Shown here piece after piece: positions 1-10,049 of a DNA stretch of 64,000 nt. Where the stretch lies: positions 124,001 to 188,000 of the forward strand of contig DDVX01000015.1 in assembly GCA_002345575.1 (NCBI GenBank), written 5' to 3'. A program made the position numbers and the translations under genes. Source of the DNA: Stutzerimonas stutzeri (GTDB taxonomy: Bacteria > Pseudomonadota > Gammaproteobacteria > Pseudomonadales > Pseudomonadaceae). The notes under the pieces were generated by a model that worked only from the letters and a program-made list of their open reading frames with translations, searched no databases and had not been told where the DNA came from. Positions within the stretch are counted from its first letter, which is position 1, and each line of letters opens with the position of its first letter.

Positions 1-37
1 GGATTGGCAGCAGACCGAGTAGACAGCGAATGTTCAT
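1..37 (-). CDS. Start of an unidentified gene, cut by the window edge
   Basis: On the minus strand an ATG at 35-37 overlaps the stop codon of the ABC ATPase gene as ATGA. It reads MNIRCLLGLLPI before the window ends. The basic then hydrophobic residues look like the start of a signal peptide or membrane segment, so a periplasmic binding protein or permease for the same ABC system would fit. Twelve residues are too few to decide. The translational coupling supports a real gene. Confidence 0.5.
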   Translation of the reverse strand, partial: MNIRCLLGLLPI

Positions 38-819
38 GATTGAGTGATCCAGGTTATGCGCGGATAGCCATGCAGAGGATGCTCATCGACCAGCGCCGGT
101 ACGCCGAAGACCCACTGCAACAGCTCGGCGGTAAGCACTTCGACGGGCGTACCGCTGGTCACAATGGCTCCTTCTCTGATGACATACAGACGGTCACAGA
201 AGGCAGCCGCCAGGTTCAGGTCATGGAAGCTCGCCAGGGTACTCAGGCCGAGGCTGCGCAAGTGCTGCAACAGCTCGAGCTGGTACCGCGGGTCGAGGTG
301 GTTGGTGGGTTCGTCAAGAATCAGCAGCCCCGGCTGCTGCACCAGCGCACGGGCCAACAACACCCGCTGCTTCTCACCACCGGACAAGTTGGCAAAGGTA
401 AGCTGCGCATAGGCACTCATCCCGACCTGTTCCAGCGCCTCGGCGATCAGCAGTCGATCCTCGCGGCTGTTGCTATCGAACAAACCCTGATGCGGCGTAC
501 GGCCCATGGCGACCACGTCGCTCACGCAGAGGCCGAACTCCTGCGGAAACTCTTGCAGTACCACAGCGATACGCCGCGCACTCCAGCGCGGCGTTTGCCG
601 CCATAGATCCTCACCATCGAGCAGCAGCCGACCGCTTGCCGGCTCGCTCGAACGATAGGCGCAACGCAACAGGCTGGTTTTACCGCTGCCGTTGGGACCG
701 ATAAGCCCAACGAACTCGCCATCGCTTACGTGCAGGTCGATGTCCTGCAATAGCAAACGTGGCTCACTACGCCGGGTATCGATGGCCCAAGCCAATGACT
801 CGATGTTCAAACTCGACAT
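34..819 (-). CDS. ABC transporter ATP-binding protein, FecE/BtuD type
   Basis: A 261-residue cytoplasmic ATPase of the iron-siderophore/B12 importer class. The Walker A motif GPNGSGKTS is at residues 41-49, the signature LSGGE at about 144-148, Walker B LLILDEPT at about 164-171, and a switch His in SFHDLN near 195. I start at the ATG at 819, not the longer frame from 849, because GAAGAGG lies just upstream and the family N-terminus begins here. It sits 48 bp after a TonB receptor gene that has a cobalamin riboswitch, and it overlaps the next gene by ATGA. The substrate is therefore probably a corrinoid or cobalt complex, although the sequence alone would equally suit a ferric siderophore. 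Confidence 0.9.
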   Translation of the reverse strand: MSSLNIESLAWAIDTRRSEPRLLLQDIDLHVSDGEFVGLIGPNGSGKTSLLRCAYRSSEPASGRLLLDGEDLWRQTPRWSARRIAVVLQEFPQEFGLCVSDVVAMGRTPHQGLFDSNSREDRLLIAEALEQVGMSAYAQLTFANLSGGEKQRVLLARALVQQPGLLILDEPTNHLDPRYQLELLQHLRSLGLSTLASFHDLNLAAAFCDRLYVIREGAIVTSGTPVEVLTAELLQWVFGVPALVDEHPLHGYPRITWITQS

Positions 820-867
820 ACTCGCCTCTTCTTGAGCGCACCGGCGCATCAGCCGCTGCGCTGGTGC

Positions 868-3006
868 TTAGAAGCTGTAATCAGCCGTAACGAAAAAGGA
901 ACGTGGCTCGCCGAGATACCACTGGCCGCCATCGCTGCTGGCGGTCGTTGCGTACTGACGGTCGAACAGGTTGTTCAGCTCCAGCCCCAGGCGCACTTCC
1001 GGCAGTACCTGCCAGTCGATGTTGGCATCGACCAGCGTATAACTCGGAACCTCCACGGTGTTGGCCGTATTGGCGTAGCGGCTGTCGACATAGCGAGCAC
1101 CAATACCAGCCTCGACTTGCTGGCTCAGTACTTTGCTCAACCACAGGTTGGCGACTCGACGTGGCACGTTAGTCGGACGGTTGCCACTGCGATCACCGCC
1201 GGCCTCGACAAAATCATCGTACTCGGCACGCACGATCGCGGCATTGGCCGAGACCTGCCAACCCGCCCCCAGTGCCAATTCCAGTGTCGCTTCCAGGCCA
1301 TCGGAAGACTGCTGGCCGATCTGTTCGGTTGGCGCTGCAGGTGTAGAACGGCTTAGCAGCTTCTCCTTGACGATGTGATAGGCCGCCAACGTCCACTCGC
1401 CGCGCCCGTCCAGAAACGCGTGCTTGATACCGAACTCGGTCTGTCTGGCCTCGCTCAGCTCGAACTGCTGCTGAGTCGGACTCAAGGTCAGCAGGTTGTT
1501 TACGCCTTCGGTGCTGGTGGCGTACTGGCCATACAGCGACAGCTCGGGCGTCAGCTCGAAGACCAGACCGGCGCGCCAGTTGTCACCACTCAGACTGCGG
1601 TCGACGCTGATATCCGTGGCCAAGTCGTCACGCTGGATATGCACCTGATCACGTCGAACACCGGTGACCAGCGACAAGCGCTCGGTGAGCTGCGTGCGGT
1701 TCTCGGCAAACAGCGAAAACTGCCAGGCCAGATTGCGCTCGCGCGGCCCGTAGCCCAGCGGATCGTTGCTCTGATACTGACCACCACCGGATCCGCCTAG
1801 CGGGACGGTGTCGCTGAAGCTGCTACCGAAATCATGCTGGCGGGCGAAACGAATACGGTTGTAATCCACGCCCACCACAGTACGGCTATCCAGGCCGAAC
1901 AGCGGGTGTTCCAGAGTAAAGGCCTGGCGGACACCGACCTGCTCCTGGGTGTGCTTGATCTCGTAAAAGCTGCTGCGGTCGATCAGATCGCCGGGCTGCC
2001 AGTCATAGGACTCAGCATTGCGCCAGTAGCGCTGAGTCTTGATGTAGTAGAGCTGATTGCTTGCCGTGAGCACGTCGCTGACATGCCAGTCGGTCACCAG
2101 CCGGGTGATCTGGTCGTTGTAGCGAATCTCGGCGTTGTCGACGTTGTAATTGTGCTCGCGCAGGCTCTCGCGATACTTGCCATCAACCAGCGGCGTACCG
2201 AAGTAGCGCGTAGGATCCTGATCGCCATTGTCGTGGGACAGGGTGAAGCTAAGGTCATCGCTAACGTCCCAGCGCAGCGCCGCACTGATCGCCAGGCTCT
2301 TGGAGTCGCCACGGTCGACCCAGCCGTTGCTGGCCTGCTGGTTCAGAGTCAGCCGATAGCTCAGCGTGTCGCTCAGCGAGCCGCCGCTATCCAGCGCGGT
2401 CTGGCGGCGGACGTCGCTGCCATAGCCGAGGCGCACGTGATTGCGGATCTGGCCATTGAAAGGTTTCTTCGGCACTACGTTGATCACGGCTCCGGTAGCA
2501 CCCTCTCCATAGAGAACCGACGCAGGCCCACGCAGCACATCGAGACGATCCACTGACCAGGTATCGACAGGAAACGTCACGGTGCCTGCTCCGATGTACT
2601 GCCGGGTTCCGTCATATAGCTGCATCGTCGACGCATGACCAGCGAAGCCACGGGCCGACAGCGCTGTGCCACCATCCCCCGGCGTACCCATGGTGGTAAT
2701 GCCCGGTGTGCGGGTTACCGCATCCTGCACCGTACGGTTGTTGCGGCCTCGCACCTGCTCACCACTGAGACTGGTCGTGCTCGCCGGTGTCTGCAGCGCA
2801 CTCAGTCCCAGGCGAGAACCGGAGGTTGTCGGCGTATGCAGGTCAGGTTGAGGCGAATTCTCGGCAACACCGACAATGGCCTCGGACGGCAGCGCCAAAA
2901 CATGATCGTTATCAGCATGCACGGACGCAGTCAGTAGCACGCAAGGCGCCAGACATACGCGTAGAATTTTGCCAGGCAGGGCATCGAACAGGGAATTGCG
3001 GGCCAT
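868..3006 (-). CDS. TonB-dependent receptor of the siderophore (FhuA/FpvA-like) class under a B12 riboswitch
   Basis: A 712-residue outer-membrane receptor. A signal peptide covers about residues 1-31 (ending SVHA). A plug domain follows, with segments typical of siderophore receptors: VQDAVTRTPGITTMG, LSARGF, DRLDVLRGPASVLYGEG and GAVINVVPKKP. The C-terminal beta-barrel ends in an aromatic F (TADYSF). The start is the ATG at 3006, preceded by GAGTGGA; the upstream extension in the same frame lacks a signal sequence. It is the first gene of a unit with an ABC ATPase and has a cobalamin riboswitch in its leader. By similarity it looks like a ferric-siderophore receptor, but the regulation points to a corrinoid or cobalt chelate. 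The ligand is unknown. Confidence 0.88.
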   Translation of the reverse strand: MARNSLFDALPGKILRVCLAPCVLLTASVHADNDHVLALPSEAIVGVAENSPQPDLHTPTTSGSRLGLSALQTPASTTSLSGEQVRGRNNRTVQDAVTRTPGITTMGTPGDGGTALSARGFAGHASTMQLYDGTRQYIGAGTVTFPVDTWSVDRLDVLRGPASVLYGEGATGAVINVVPKKPFNGQIRNHVRLGYGSDVRRQTALDSGGSLSDTLSYRLTLNQQASNGWVDRGDSKSLAISAALRWDVSDDLSFTLSHDNGDQDPTRYFGTPLVDGKYRESLREHNYNVDNAEIRYNDQITRLVTDWHVSDVLTASNQLYYIKTQRYWRNAESYDWQPGDLIDRSSFYEIKHTQEQVGVRQAFTLEHPLFGLDSRTVVGVDYNRIRFARQHDFGSSFSDTVPLGGSGGGQYQSNDPLGYGPRERNLAWQFSLFAENRTQLTERLSLVTGVRRDQVHIQRDDLATDISVDRSLSGDNWRAGLVFELTPELSLYGQYATSTEGVNNLLTLSPTQQQFELSEARQTEFGIKHAFLDGRGEWTLAAYHIVKEKLLSRSTPAAPTEQIGQQSSDGLEATLELALGAGWQVSANAAIVRAEYDDFVEAGGDRSGNRPTNVPRRVANLWLSKVLSQQVEAGIGARYVDSRYANTANTVEVPSYTLVDANIDWQVLPEVRLGLELNNLFDRQYATTASSDGGQWYLGEPRSFFVTADYSF

Positions 3007-3127
3007 ATCGTTCCACTCAAGCAGGAATGTATGAATCCCGGAGGGAACAACGCATGGGAGTCGCAGGCGAAAGCCCACGGAAACCGGCCTGCGCCCGCCC
3101 ACCGCGGGTTTTGCCAAACGAGGGCTT

Positions 3128-3302
3128 CAGGCCGGTCTCCGGGCTCACGAGGTTCATGAAGTACTCACCTTCCCATGCCATGGCACAGTGGTGTATCGAG
3201 TACTTCTCTCGCATACCGTTGCGGGGGCAGCGCCGGATTGATCACGTTCCGTGACGAACCGGCTTCCCGTTTCACCCCATGCGCAGTGGCATGGGACACC
3301 TG
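3128..3302 (-). promoter_or_regulatory. Cobalamin (AdoCbl) riboswitch, unit C
   Basis: Read on the minus strand, this leader has the ordered elements of the cobalamin riboswitch: GGTGTCCCAT, then GTGAAACGGGAAGCCGG, then the B12-box core GCGCTGCCCCCGCAACGGT, then TACACCACTG and GGGAAGGTG, and finally AGCCCGGAGACCGGCC. It ends about 120 nt before the receptor ATG at 3006. In this family, bound adenosylcobalamin lowers expression of the downstream genes. Confidence 0.92.
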
Positions 3303-3443
3303 AAACTGGCGCGCATCTGAACATCGAAGGGCTAACTAGTCAATGGCACCCAAACCTGGCCGGGGAACGCAGCCAGCTGGAGGGAGTCGTCAACGCGCGC
3401 TCCACCGTCTCGAACGGGCCGGCGGCACGATTATCTGTACGCA

Positions 3444-4109
3444 TTAGAATTGGCCCAGTAGCTCTGCTGCGCGTATGTGCTCGGCATCCCAATGACGCGC
3501 CAGGCGCTCGCCCCGGCCGATTGGCAGCGGTCCGCTCTCAAAATCCACCACCACACAAAAGTCGACATGCCCAGGGCGAGCCGGCAATTGGCTGAAGCGT
3601 CCGTCACTGATGAGCCATAGGCCGATCTTGAGACCAGGCACGCGTCGCCGGGCTTGACCCAGAACCTGCTCAGCGAGCGCCACACCGGCAGGTAGCGGCG
3701 TGCCCCCACCACCGCGAATAGCGCCGATCCAGGCCTCGTTGAACGCCACCGCCTTGTGCGGCGCTTGTAGCAGCCGCGCCTGGCCACCAGCGAAACCAAT
3801 CACCGCCAGCTCGCCGCGCTGACGGTAGATCTGGCGGGTCCAGTGCAGCAGCAAACCTTTGGCCAACGCCAGGTTGCGGCGCTTGAGCATCGAGCCGGAG
3901 CAGTCCAGCAATAAGCAATGCAGTACCCCGCTCTGATCGGCGCGCGGCTGGAATTGCAGATGCTCAGGCCGCAGCGCGGCGCCAGCCTTGCTCAACAGCG
4001 TGCGCGGCCAGTGGATGGTGCTGCCCGGTATATGACCTGCGGCCCGACTGCGCCCCTGCCGGCCACCGCGGTGTGCGTGCGGGCCGAGCGAGGCGCCTGG
4101 GCTCAGGGC
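3444..4109 (-). CDS. chlD: Cobalt chelatase medium-subunit part (ChlD-like, VWA domain), reached by -1 frameshift from chlI
   Basis: A von Willebrand A domain with the MIDAS motif DCSGS, the loop GGGGTPLPAG and ISDGRF. It is the integrin-I-like half of the medium subunit (ChlD/BchD/CobT class), which docks on the AAA+ ring and the large subunit CobN. No ATG opens it: the only usual start codon near the domain is a TTG at 3995. The frame stays open upstream through a Gly/Arg/His-rich linker to 4109, where it meets the chlI frame at A_AAA_AAG. A -1 shift there gives one protein of about 555 residues (334 from chlI plus 221 here), a normal medium-subunit size. Independent initiation at TTG is the alternative. 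Confidence 0.85.
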   Translation of the reverse strand, partial: ALSPGASLGPHAHRGGRQGRSRAAGHIPGSTIHWPRTLLSKAGAALRPEHLQFQPRADQSGVLHCLLLDCSGSMLKRRNLALAKGLLLHWTRQIYRQRGELAVIGFAGGQARLLQAPHKAVAFNEAWIGAIRGGGGTPLPAGVALAEQVLGQARRRVPGLKIGLWLISDGRFSQLPARPGHVDFCVVVDFESGPLPIGRGERLARHWDAEHIRAAELLGQF

Positions 4110-5110
4110 TTTTTTTTCGGCAGCGGCCTCGCTCCGCTCAACGCTTGTGTCGGCACTGTCTGCGGCGGTAACGCTCCCCAGTCATCCGTTGAATCCCGCG
4201 GCGATTGCTGCTGCGCCTGTTGCTGCCCCCGCTGAGCGCCGCGTTCGGGCTCGGCAGGCGGCGTCTTGCGCCGGTGCGCCAGAACAAGCTCGGCTACTGC
4301 CTCGATGTCGCCAGCGCTGATCTGATCCTGCCCCAGCCAGGCGGCATGTGCAGCGGCGGCACGCAGCAGCACTAGGTCGGCGCGTACGCCTTCCACCCCT
4401 GCGGCATGGCACAGGCTACTGACCTGCCGGTGCAGAGCGTCGCTGAAATCCAGTCTGCCGACGCGTGCGCGAGCCTGCTCCAGGCGGCCGATCAGCAACT
4501 GCTGAGCTTCCCGCTGGCGCTCGACGAAACCGTGCGGATCGCGGTCGAAGGCCAGGCGACTGCGCACGATGGCCTCGCGACTGGCAGGGTCGATCTGCGC
4601 ACCGAGGCGCACGAACAAGCCGAAGCGGTCGAGTAGCTGCGGGCGCAGTTCACCCTCTTCAGGGTTCATGGTGCCGACCAGAGCGATACGTGCCTCGTGC
4701 TGGTGGGAGATGCCGTCACGCTCAATACGGTTGACCCCGCTGGCGCAGACATCGAGCAGCAAGTCCACCAGTGGGTCAGCCAGAAGGTTGACTTCGTCAA
4801 CGTACAGCACGCCGCCGTCGGCGCGCGCCAACAGACCGGGCTTGAAAGCCACCTCGGCGTTCTGCAGCGCGGCCTGAATATCCAGCGAGCCGACCAGCTG
4901 CTCCTCGCTGGCACCCAAAGGGAGATCGACGAAGCGCCGCCCCGGCAACAACTCGGCCAACGCGCGGGCGCTGGTGGACTTGGCGGTGCCGCGTGGCCCT
5001 TCGATCAGCACACCGCCGATATGGGGGTCGATGGCGGCCAACAGTAGCGCCAGTTGCAGTTGCGGCTGACCATGCAAGGCACTGAACGGGTATTGCGGAC
5101 GTGGGCTCAT
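4103..5110 (-). CDS. chlI: Cobalt chelatase small subunit, AAA+ ATPase (ChlI-like); zero-frame product
   Basis: A 335-residue AAA+ ATPase of the Mg-chelatase ChlI family. Walker A GPRGTAKST is at residues 38-46 and Walker B VLYVDEVN at about 101-108. The family signatures LVGTMNPEEGELRPQLLDRFG and RADLVLLRAAAAHAAW are present. The C-terminus is a Gln/Pro-rich linker ending PKKKP, and the TGA follows one codon after the slippery sequence. It overlaps the cobN stop as ATGA. With CobN it should drive ATP-dependent cobalt insertion into hydrogenobyrinic acid a,c-diamide. No separate full-length chlD or cobS/cobT is visible, so this gene probably supplies both accessory subunits. Confidence 0.92.
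   Translation of the reverse strand: MSPRPQYPFSALHGQPQLQLALLLAAIDPHIGGVLIEGPRGTAKSTSARALAELLPGRRFVDLPLGASEEQLVGSLDIQAALQNAEVAFKPGLLARADGGVLYVDEVNLLADPLVDLLLDVCASGVNRIERDGISHQHEARIALVGTMNPEEGELRPQLLDRFGLFVRLGAQIDPASREAIVRSRLAFDRDPHGFVERQREAQQLLIGRLEQARARVGRLDFSDALHRQVSSLCHAAGVEGVRADLVLLRAAAAHAAWLGQDQISAGDIEAVAELVLAHRRKTPPAEPERGAQRGQQQAQQQSPRDSTDDWGALPPQTVPTQALSGARPLPKKKP
4109..4115 (-). promoter_or_regulatory. Programmed -1 ribosomal frameshift site A_AAA_AAG in chlI/chlD
   Basis: In the zero frame the mRNA reads CCG AAA AAA AAG CCC TGA. The last seven bases of the A-run form A_AAA_AAG, the heptamer known from dnaX. The stop comes one codon later, and GC-rich sequence able to form stems follows (for example GAGC pairing with GCTC around an 11-nt loop). 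Slipping back one base joins the AAA+ domain to the VWA domain in frame. Single chlD genes that make both subunits by programmed frameshifting have been described by Antonov (2020). Confidence 0.85.
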
Positions 5111-8100
5111 GATCCTTCTTCCAGTTGCTGCTCGGCAGCCAGCAGATGTTCTTCGATCTGTTCACGGTAGTCGCCAGGCTCCGCCCATAAGCCACGCTGG
5201 ATGGCTTCCAACAGCCGCTCACCGATCTCCAGCAGAGCGTCGGGGTTGTGCTGGCGGAGAAATTCGCAGGTCGCCGGATCGTTGAGATAGGCGTCGGTGA
5301 GGCTGGCGTACTGGTCGTCGCGCACCACCCCAGTGGTGGCGTCATAGGCGAACAGATAGTCGACGGTAGCAGCCATCTCGAAGGCGCCCTTGTAGCCATG
5401 ACGCTTGACCCCGTCGATCCACTTCGGGTTGGTCACCCGCGCGCGCATTACCCGACTGACTTCCTCGTCCAGAGTGCGGATGCGTGGTGCCAGTGGATCG
5501 CTATGGTCGCCGAACAGGATTGCCGGCTGAACACCACTCAGATGGCGTACGGCCGCCGTCATGCCGCCCTGGAATTGGTAGTAGTCGTCGGAATCAAGCA
5601 GATCGTGCTCGCGGTTATCCTGGTTCTGCACTACCGCTTGCAGTTCGCCGAGACGCTGGGCGAAACGCTCGCGCTGCGCCTCACCGTAGACCTGCTGTCC
5701 ATAGGCAAAGCCGCCCCAGTTCAGGTAGGCGTGCGCCAAGTCGGCGTCGCCCTGCCAGTCGCGCGAGTCGATCAGGCCCTGCAAGCCGGCGCCGTAGGCG
5801 CCGGGCTTGGCGCCGAAGACACGGAAGCCGGCCTGCCGCCGCGCGTTCTCGACCGAAAGCCCTTGAGCCTCTAGTTCGGCGGCCTCGCGTAGGATGCGTG
5901 CGCGGATCGGGTTGAGCTCCTCCGGCTCGTCCAGTTCGGCGACCTTCTGCACCGCAGCATCGAACATCTGCATGATGTTAGCGAAGGCGTCGCGGAAGAA
6001 GCCGGAAACGCGCAGGGTCACGTCTACTCGCGGACGGTCCATGCGCCTGGCTGGCAGCACCTCGAAATCGGTGACCCTCCAGCTGCCTTCTGCCCACTGC
6101 GGGCGCACGCCGATCAGCGCGAAGGCCTGGGCGATATCGTCACCGCCCGTGCGCATGGTCGCCGTGCCCCACACTGACAGGCCAAGGCTGCGCGGGTAGT
6201 CGCCATTGTCTTGAACGAAACGCTCGATGAGCAATGCCGCAGACTTCTCGCCAAGCGCCCAGGCGGTCGGTGTAGGGATCATCCGTGTGTCGACTGAAAA
6301 GAAATTCCGTCCAGTTGGCAGCACGTCCGGACGCCCGCGTGACGGCGCGCCACTTGGCCCCGGCGGGACGAAACGCCCGGCCAGGCCACGGCACAATTGG
6401 TACAGCTCCTGCTCGCCGCACGCCAGCAGGCGCGGGCGCAGATCGTCCTCGACGCGTTGGAGTACAGCGCGGGTGTGCGTCCATCCCCCGCCGGCTGCTG
6501 AAGCAAATTCGTTGGTGTTTAGATCGCCGGACGCATCCAAGTCCTCCTCGACACAAACACATTCGTTCTTGCCTATCCCAGTCGAGAGCTCGGGGTTGGG
6601 CACCTCCAGCAGCTGCAGGGCAAGCAATTCGATGCGCTCTCGGGTGTCGCCGTGGGTACGCCAAGGCTGATCGCTGACCGCCAGTAGCGCTGCTGGCCGG
6701 TCGCCCTGCCAGGGCTGGCTCCAGTCCCCTACGAGCGGGTCGAAAGCGGCTTCCGGCAACAGGTCGCGCGCCAGTGCGCGCACCAGGCTGGCGTTGCGCC
6801 CCTGACCGTCGCCGATCCCATGTCGGGCCAGCGCTAGCAAGGTGTCGCGCAGCAGACGATCCTGTGGAGACTGACCGAAGATATGCAGGCCGTCGCGGAT
6901 CTGGCTTTCTTTCAGCTCGCACAAGTAGTTATCGGTGCGGTTGAGCAACAGTTGCTCTTCTTCTTCGCTGCGCGGCGCTGTCAGGCCGAGATCAGAGTGG
7001 AGATTGTGTTCGACGATCAGGGCCAACACCTGCTTGCGCAGCAGTGCGGCGCGGCGCGGATCAAGGGTCAGCGCCTCGTAAAATTCGTCGATCAGCCGCT
7101 CCAGGTCCCGGGTCGGCCCGTAGCTTTCGGCACGGGTCAGCGGCGGCATCAGGTGATCGATGATCACAGCCTGGGCGCGGCGCTTGGCTTGGCTGCCTTC
7201 GCCTGGATCGTTGACGATGAACGGATAGAGATGCGGCAGCGGACCGAAGATCAGCTCTGGCCAGCACTCTTCACTTAACGCCACGCTCTTGCCCGGCAAC
7301 CATTCGAGATTGCCATGCTTGCCCACATGCACGATGGCGTCGCTAGCCCAACACTGGCGCAGCCATAGATAAAAGGCCAGATAGTGATGGGGCGGGACCA
7401 GGTCAGGATCGTGATAGTTGGCCATCGCATCGAGCTGGTAGCCGCGTGCCGGCTGGATACCGACAAACACTTGGCCGAGGCGCAGACCGGCAATCATGAA
7501 GCGGCCCTGGCGCAGCATTGGATCGGCCTCCGGCGCCCCCCAGCGGGCAACGATGGCAGCGCGGTTGGCCTCCGGTAGACCGGCGAAGAACGCCTGGTAA
7601 TCGGCCAGCGCCAAACTCTGCCGTGCTGGACGCAAAGCCCACTGTTCAGGGTCGTTGGTCACGCCCTGCTTGAGAATCTGCATCAGCGCGTCGCCATCGG
7701 CAGGAATGTCCGCGACGGCGTAGCCCTCGTCACGCAAGCGTTGGAGGATAGCGATCACCGAAGCTGGTGTGTCGAGACCAACGCCGTTGCCCAGGCGGCC
7801 CTCACGCGTCGGGTAGTTAGCGAGAATCAGCGCTACGCGCTTTTTAGCGTTAGCCAGACTGCGCAACCGGCACCAGCGCTGCGCCAGCTCGCAGACGAAG
7901 GCGATGCGATCCGGCAACCCCTGATATTCCACCACATCGCTCTGGGTCAACACGCTACGCTGCCCGAAGCCCTTGAAGCTGATCGCGCGGCTGATGATGC
8001 GCCCGTCCACCTCCGGCAGCGCCACCAGCATGGCCATGTCGCGCGGCTGCAAGCCGTGCGGATCGGCACGCCAGCCGGCCTCGTTACCGCCGGAGAGCAT

Positions 8101-8973
8101 CACCTGCAGCACCGGGATATCGCCGGCCAGCGCGTGGTCGCCCGGATCATCCATCGAGGACTGGGCGAACGCCGTGGTGTTGAGAATTAGCGCCACCTGC
8201 TGCTCAGCGCAGAGCGTGCGAAGGGTCGTCAGACACAAGCCGTCCTTCAGCGACAGCAAGGCGATCGGTAGCGGGTTGATGCCCCGCTCCAGCAGCCCCT
8301 CACACAACTCGGCGAACACACGGGTGTTGCCCGCCTGCAGATGCGCACGATAGAACAGCAACACCACGCACGGCGCGCCTGGCGTCCAGCGCGGCTGCCA
8401 GCTATCGACCGACGCGTTGTCACATTGCGGGTGAAATACTGCCACCGGCGGCAGCGCACGCGGAGGCTGGACGTCCAGGTCGAGGTCGAAAAACCGTACA
8501 CCGAGGTAGCGGTACAGCTGCCGCGCATTGGCCGCTCCGCCTTCGCGCAGGTAACGCCACAGCTGATGGCAGTCATCCGGTGCAACAGTACTCAGCGCGG
8601 TGAGGTTGTGGTCCTCACTCATGTCGCCGGAGAACATCGCCAAGGCGATATTCTTGCGTCGACACAAGGCAACCAGTTGCTCGGTCCCGTAGGGCCAATA
8701 GCTTTCGCCGCCCAGATGGTCGACGACAATCAGTCGCGCGTGCTGCAGCACCTCATCGACGTACAAGTCGATGGACGCCGGCTGGCGCAGGTGCAGCAGG
8801 TTCGCCAGCCTCACGCTGGGATAGTGATCCTGCGGGCAGGCCGCCGCCAGCAGCGCCAGCGTCGTATCGGCAGCGCTGAGGATGACGATCTCCGCCGGGT
8901 CCTGCTCGAGACGAGTGATGGTTGCGCCGCTCTCGTCGACGTAGCCGCCCGGCAGCGCCGAGAGCATATGCAT
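5107..8973 (-). CDS. cobN: Cobaltochelatase large subunit CobN
   Basis: A 1288-residue protein matching CobN in length and content. Recognisable stretches include AIVHVGKHGNLEWLPGKSV, DLERLIDEFYEAL, LSTGIGKNECVC, GRNFFSVDTRMIPT and WGTATMRTGGDD. It binds the corrin ring and inserts Co(II) in the aerobic pathway, powered by the AAA+/VWA subunits encoded immediately downstream (ATGA overlap). GGAGG lies 8 nt before the ATG at 8973 and only 3 nt separate it from the cobW stop, so it is translated within the cobO operon. An alternative ATG lies two codons in. I see no frameshift. Confidence 0.97.
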   Translation of the reverse strand: MHMLSALPGGYVDESGATITRLEQDPAEIVILSAADTTLALLAAACPQDHYPSVRLANLLHLRQPASIDLYVDEVLQHARLIVVDHLGGESYWPYGTEQLVALCRRKNIALAMFSGDMSEDHNLTALSTVAPDDCHQLWRYLREGGAANARQLYRYLGVRFFDLDLDVQPPRALPPVAVFHPQCDNASVDSWQPRWTPGAPCVVLLFYRAHLQAGNTRVFAELCEGLLERGINPLPIALLSLKDGLCLTTLRTLCAEQQVALILNTTAFAQSSMDDPGDHALAGDIPVLQVMLSGGNEAGWRADPHGLQPRDMAMLVALPEVDGRIISRAISFKGFGQRSVLTQSDVVEYQGLPDRIAFVCELAQRWCRLRSLANAKKRVALILANYPTREGRLGNGVGLDTPASVIAILQRLRDEGYAVADIPADGDALMQILKQGVTNDPEQWALRPARQSLALADYQAFFAGLPEANRAAIVARWGAPEADPMLRQGRFMIAGLRLGQVFVGIQPARGYQLDAMANYHDPDLVPPHHYLAFYLWLRQCWASDAIVHVGKHGNLEWLPGKSVALSEECWPELIFGPLPHLYPFIVNDPGEGSQAKRRAQAVIIDHLMPPLTRAESYGPTRDLERLIDEFYEALTLDPRRAALLRKQVLALIVEHNLHSDLGLTAPRSEEEEQLLLNRTDNYLCELKESQIRDGLHIFGQSPQDRLLRDTLLALARHGIGDGQGRNASLVRALARDLLPEAAFDPLVGDWSQPWQGDRPAALLAVSDQPWRTHGDTRERIELLALQLLEVPNPELSTGIGKNECVCVEEDLDASGDLNTNEFASAAGGGWTHTRAVLQRVEDDLRPRLLACGEQELYQLCRGLAGRFVPPGPSGAPSRGRPDVLPTGRNFFSVDTRMIPTPTAWALGEKSAALLIERFVQDNGDYPRSLGLSVWGTATMRTGGDDIAQAFALIGVRPQWAEGSWRVTDFEVLPARRMDRPRVDVTLRVSGFFRDAFANIMQMFDAAVQKVAELDEPEELNPIRARILREAAELEAQGLSVENARRQAGFRVFGAKPGAYGAGLQGLIDSRDWQGDADLAHAYLNWGGFAYGQQVYGEAQRERFAQRLGELQAVVQNQDNREHDLLDSDDYYQFQGGMTAAVRHLSGVQPAILFGDHSDPLAPRIRTLDEEVSRVMRARVTNPKWIDGVKRHGYKGAFEMAATVDYLFAYDATTGVVRDDQYASLTDAYLNDPATCEFLRQHNPDALLEIGERLLEAIQRGLWAEPGDYREQIEEHLLAAEQQLEEGS

Positions 8974-8976
8974 GGC

Positions 8977-10032
<1,056 letters not shown>

Positions 10033-10049
10033 TTGGAACTCCAGGGTTT

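Noticed and set aside
3996..4109. Separate translation start for the VWA protein by an ATG in this stretch
   Set aside because: No in-frame ATG or GTG start with a ribosome-binding site exists here; the frame is simply open back to the slippery site.
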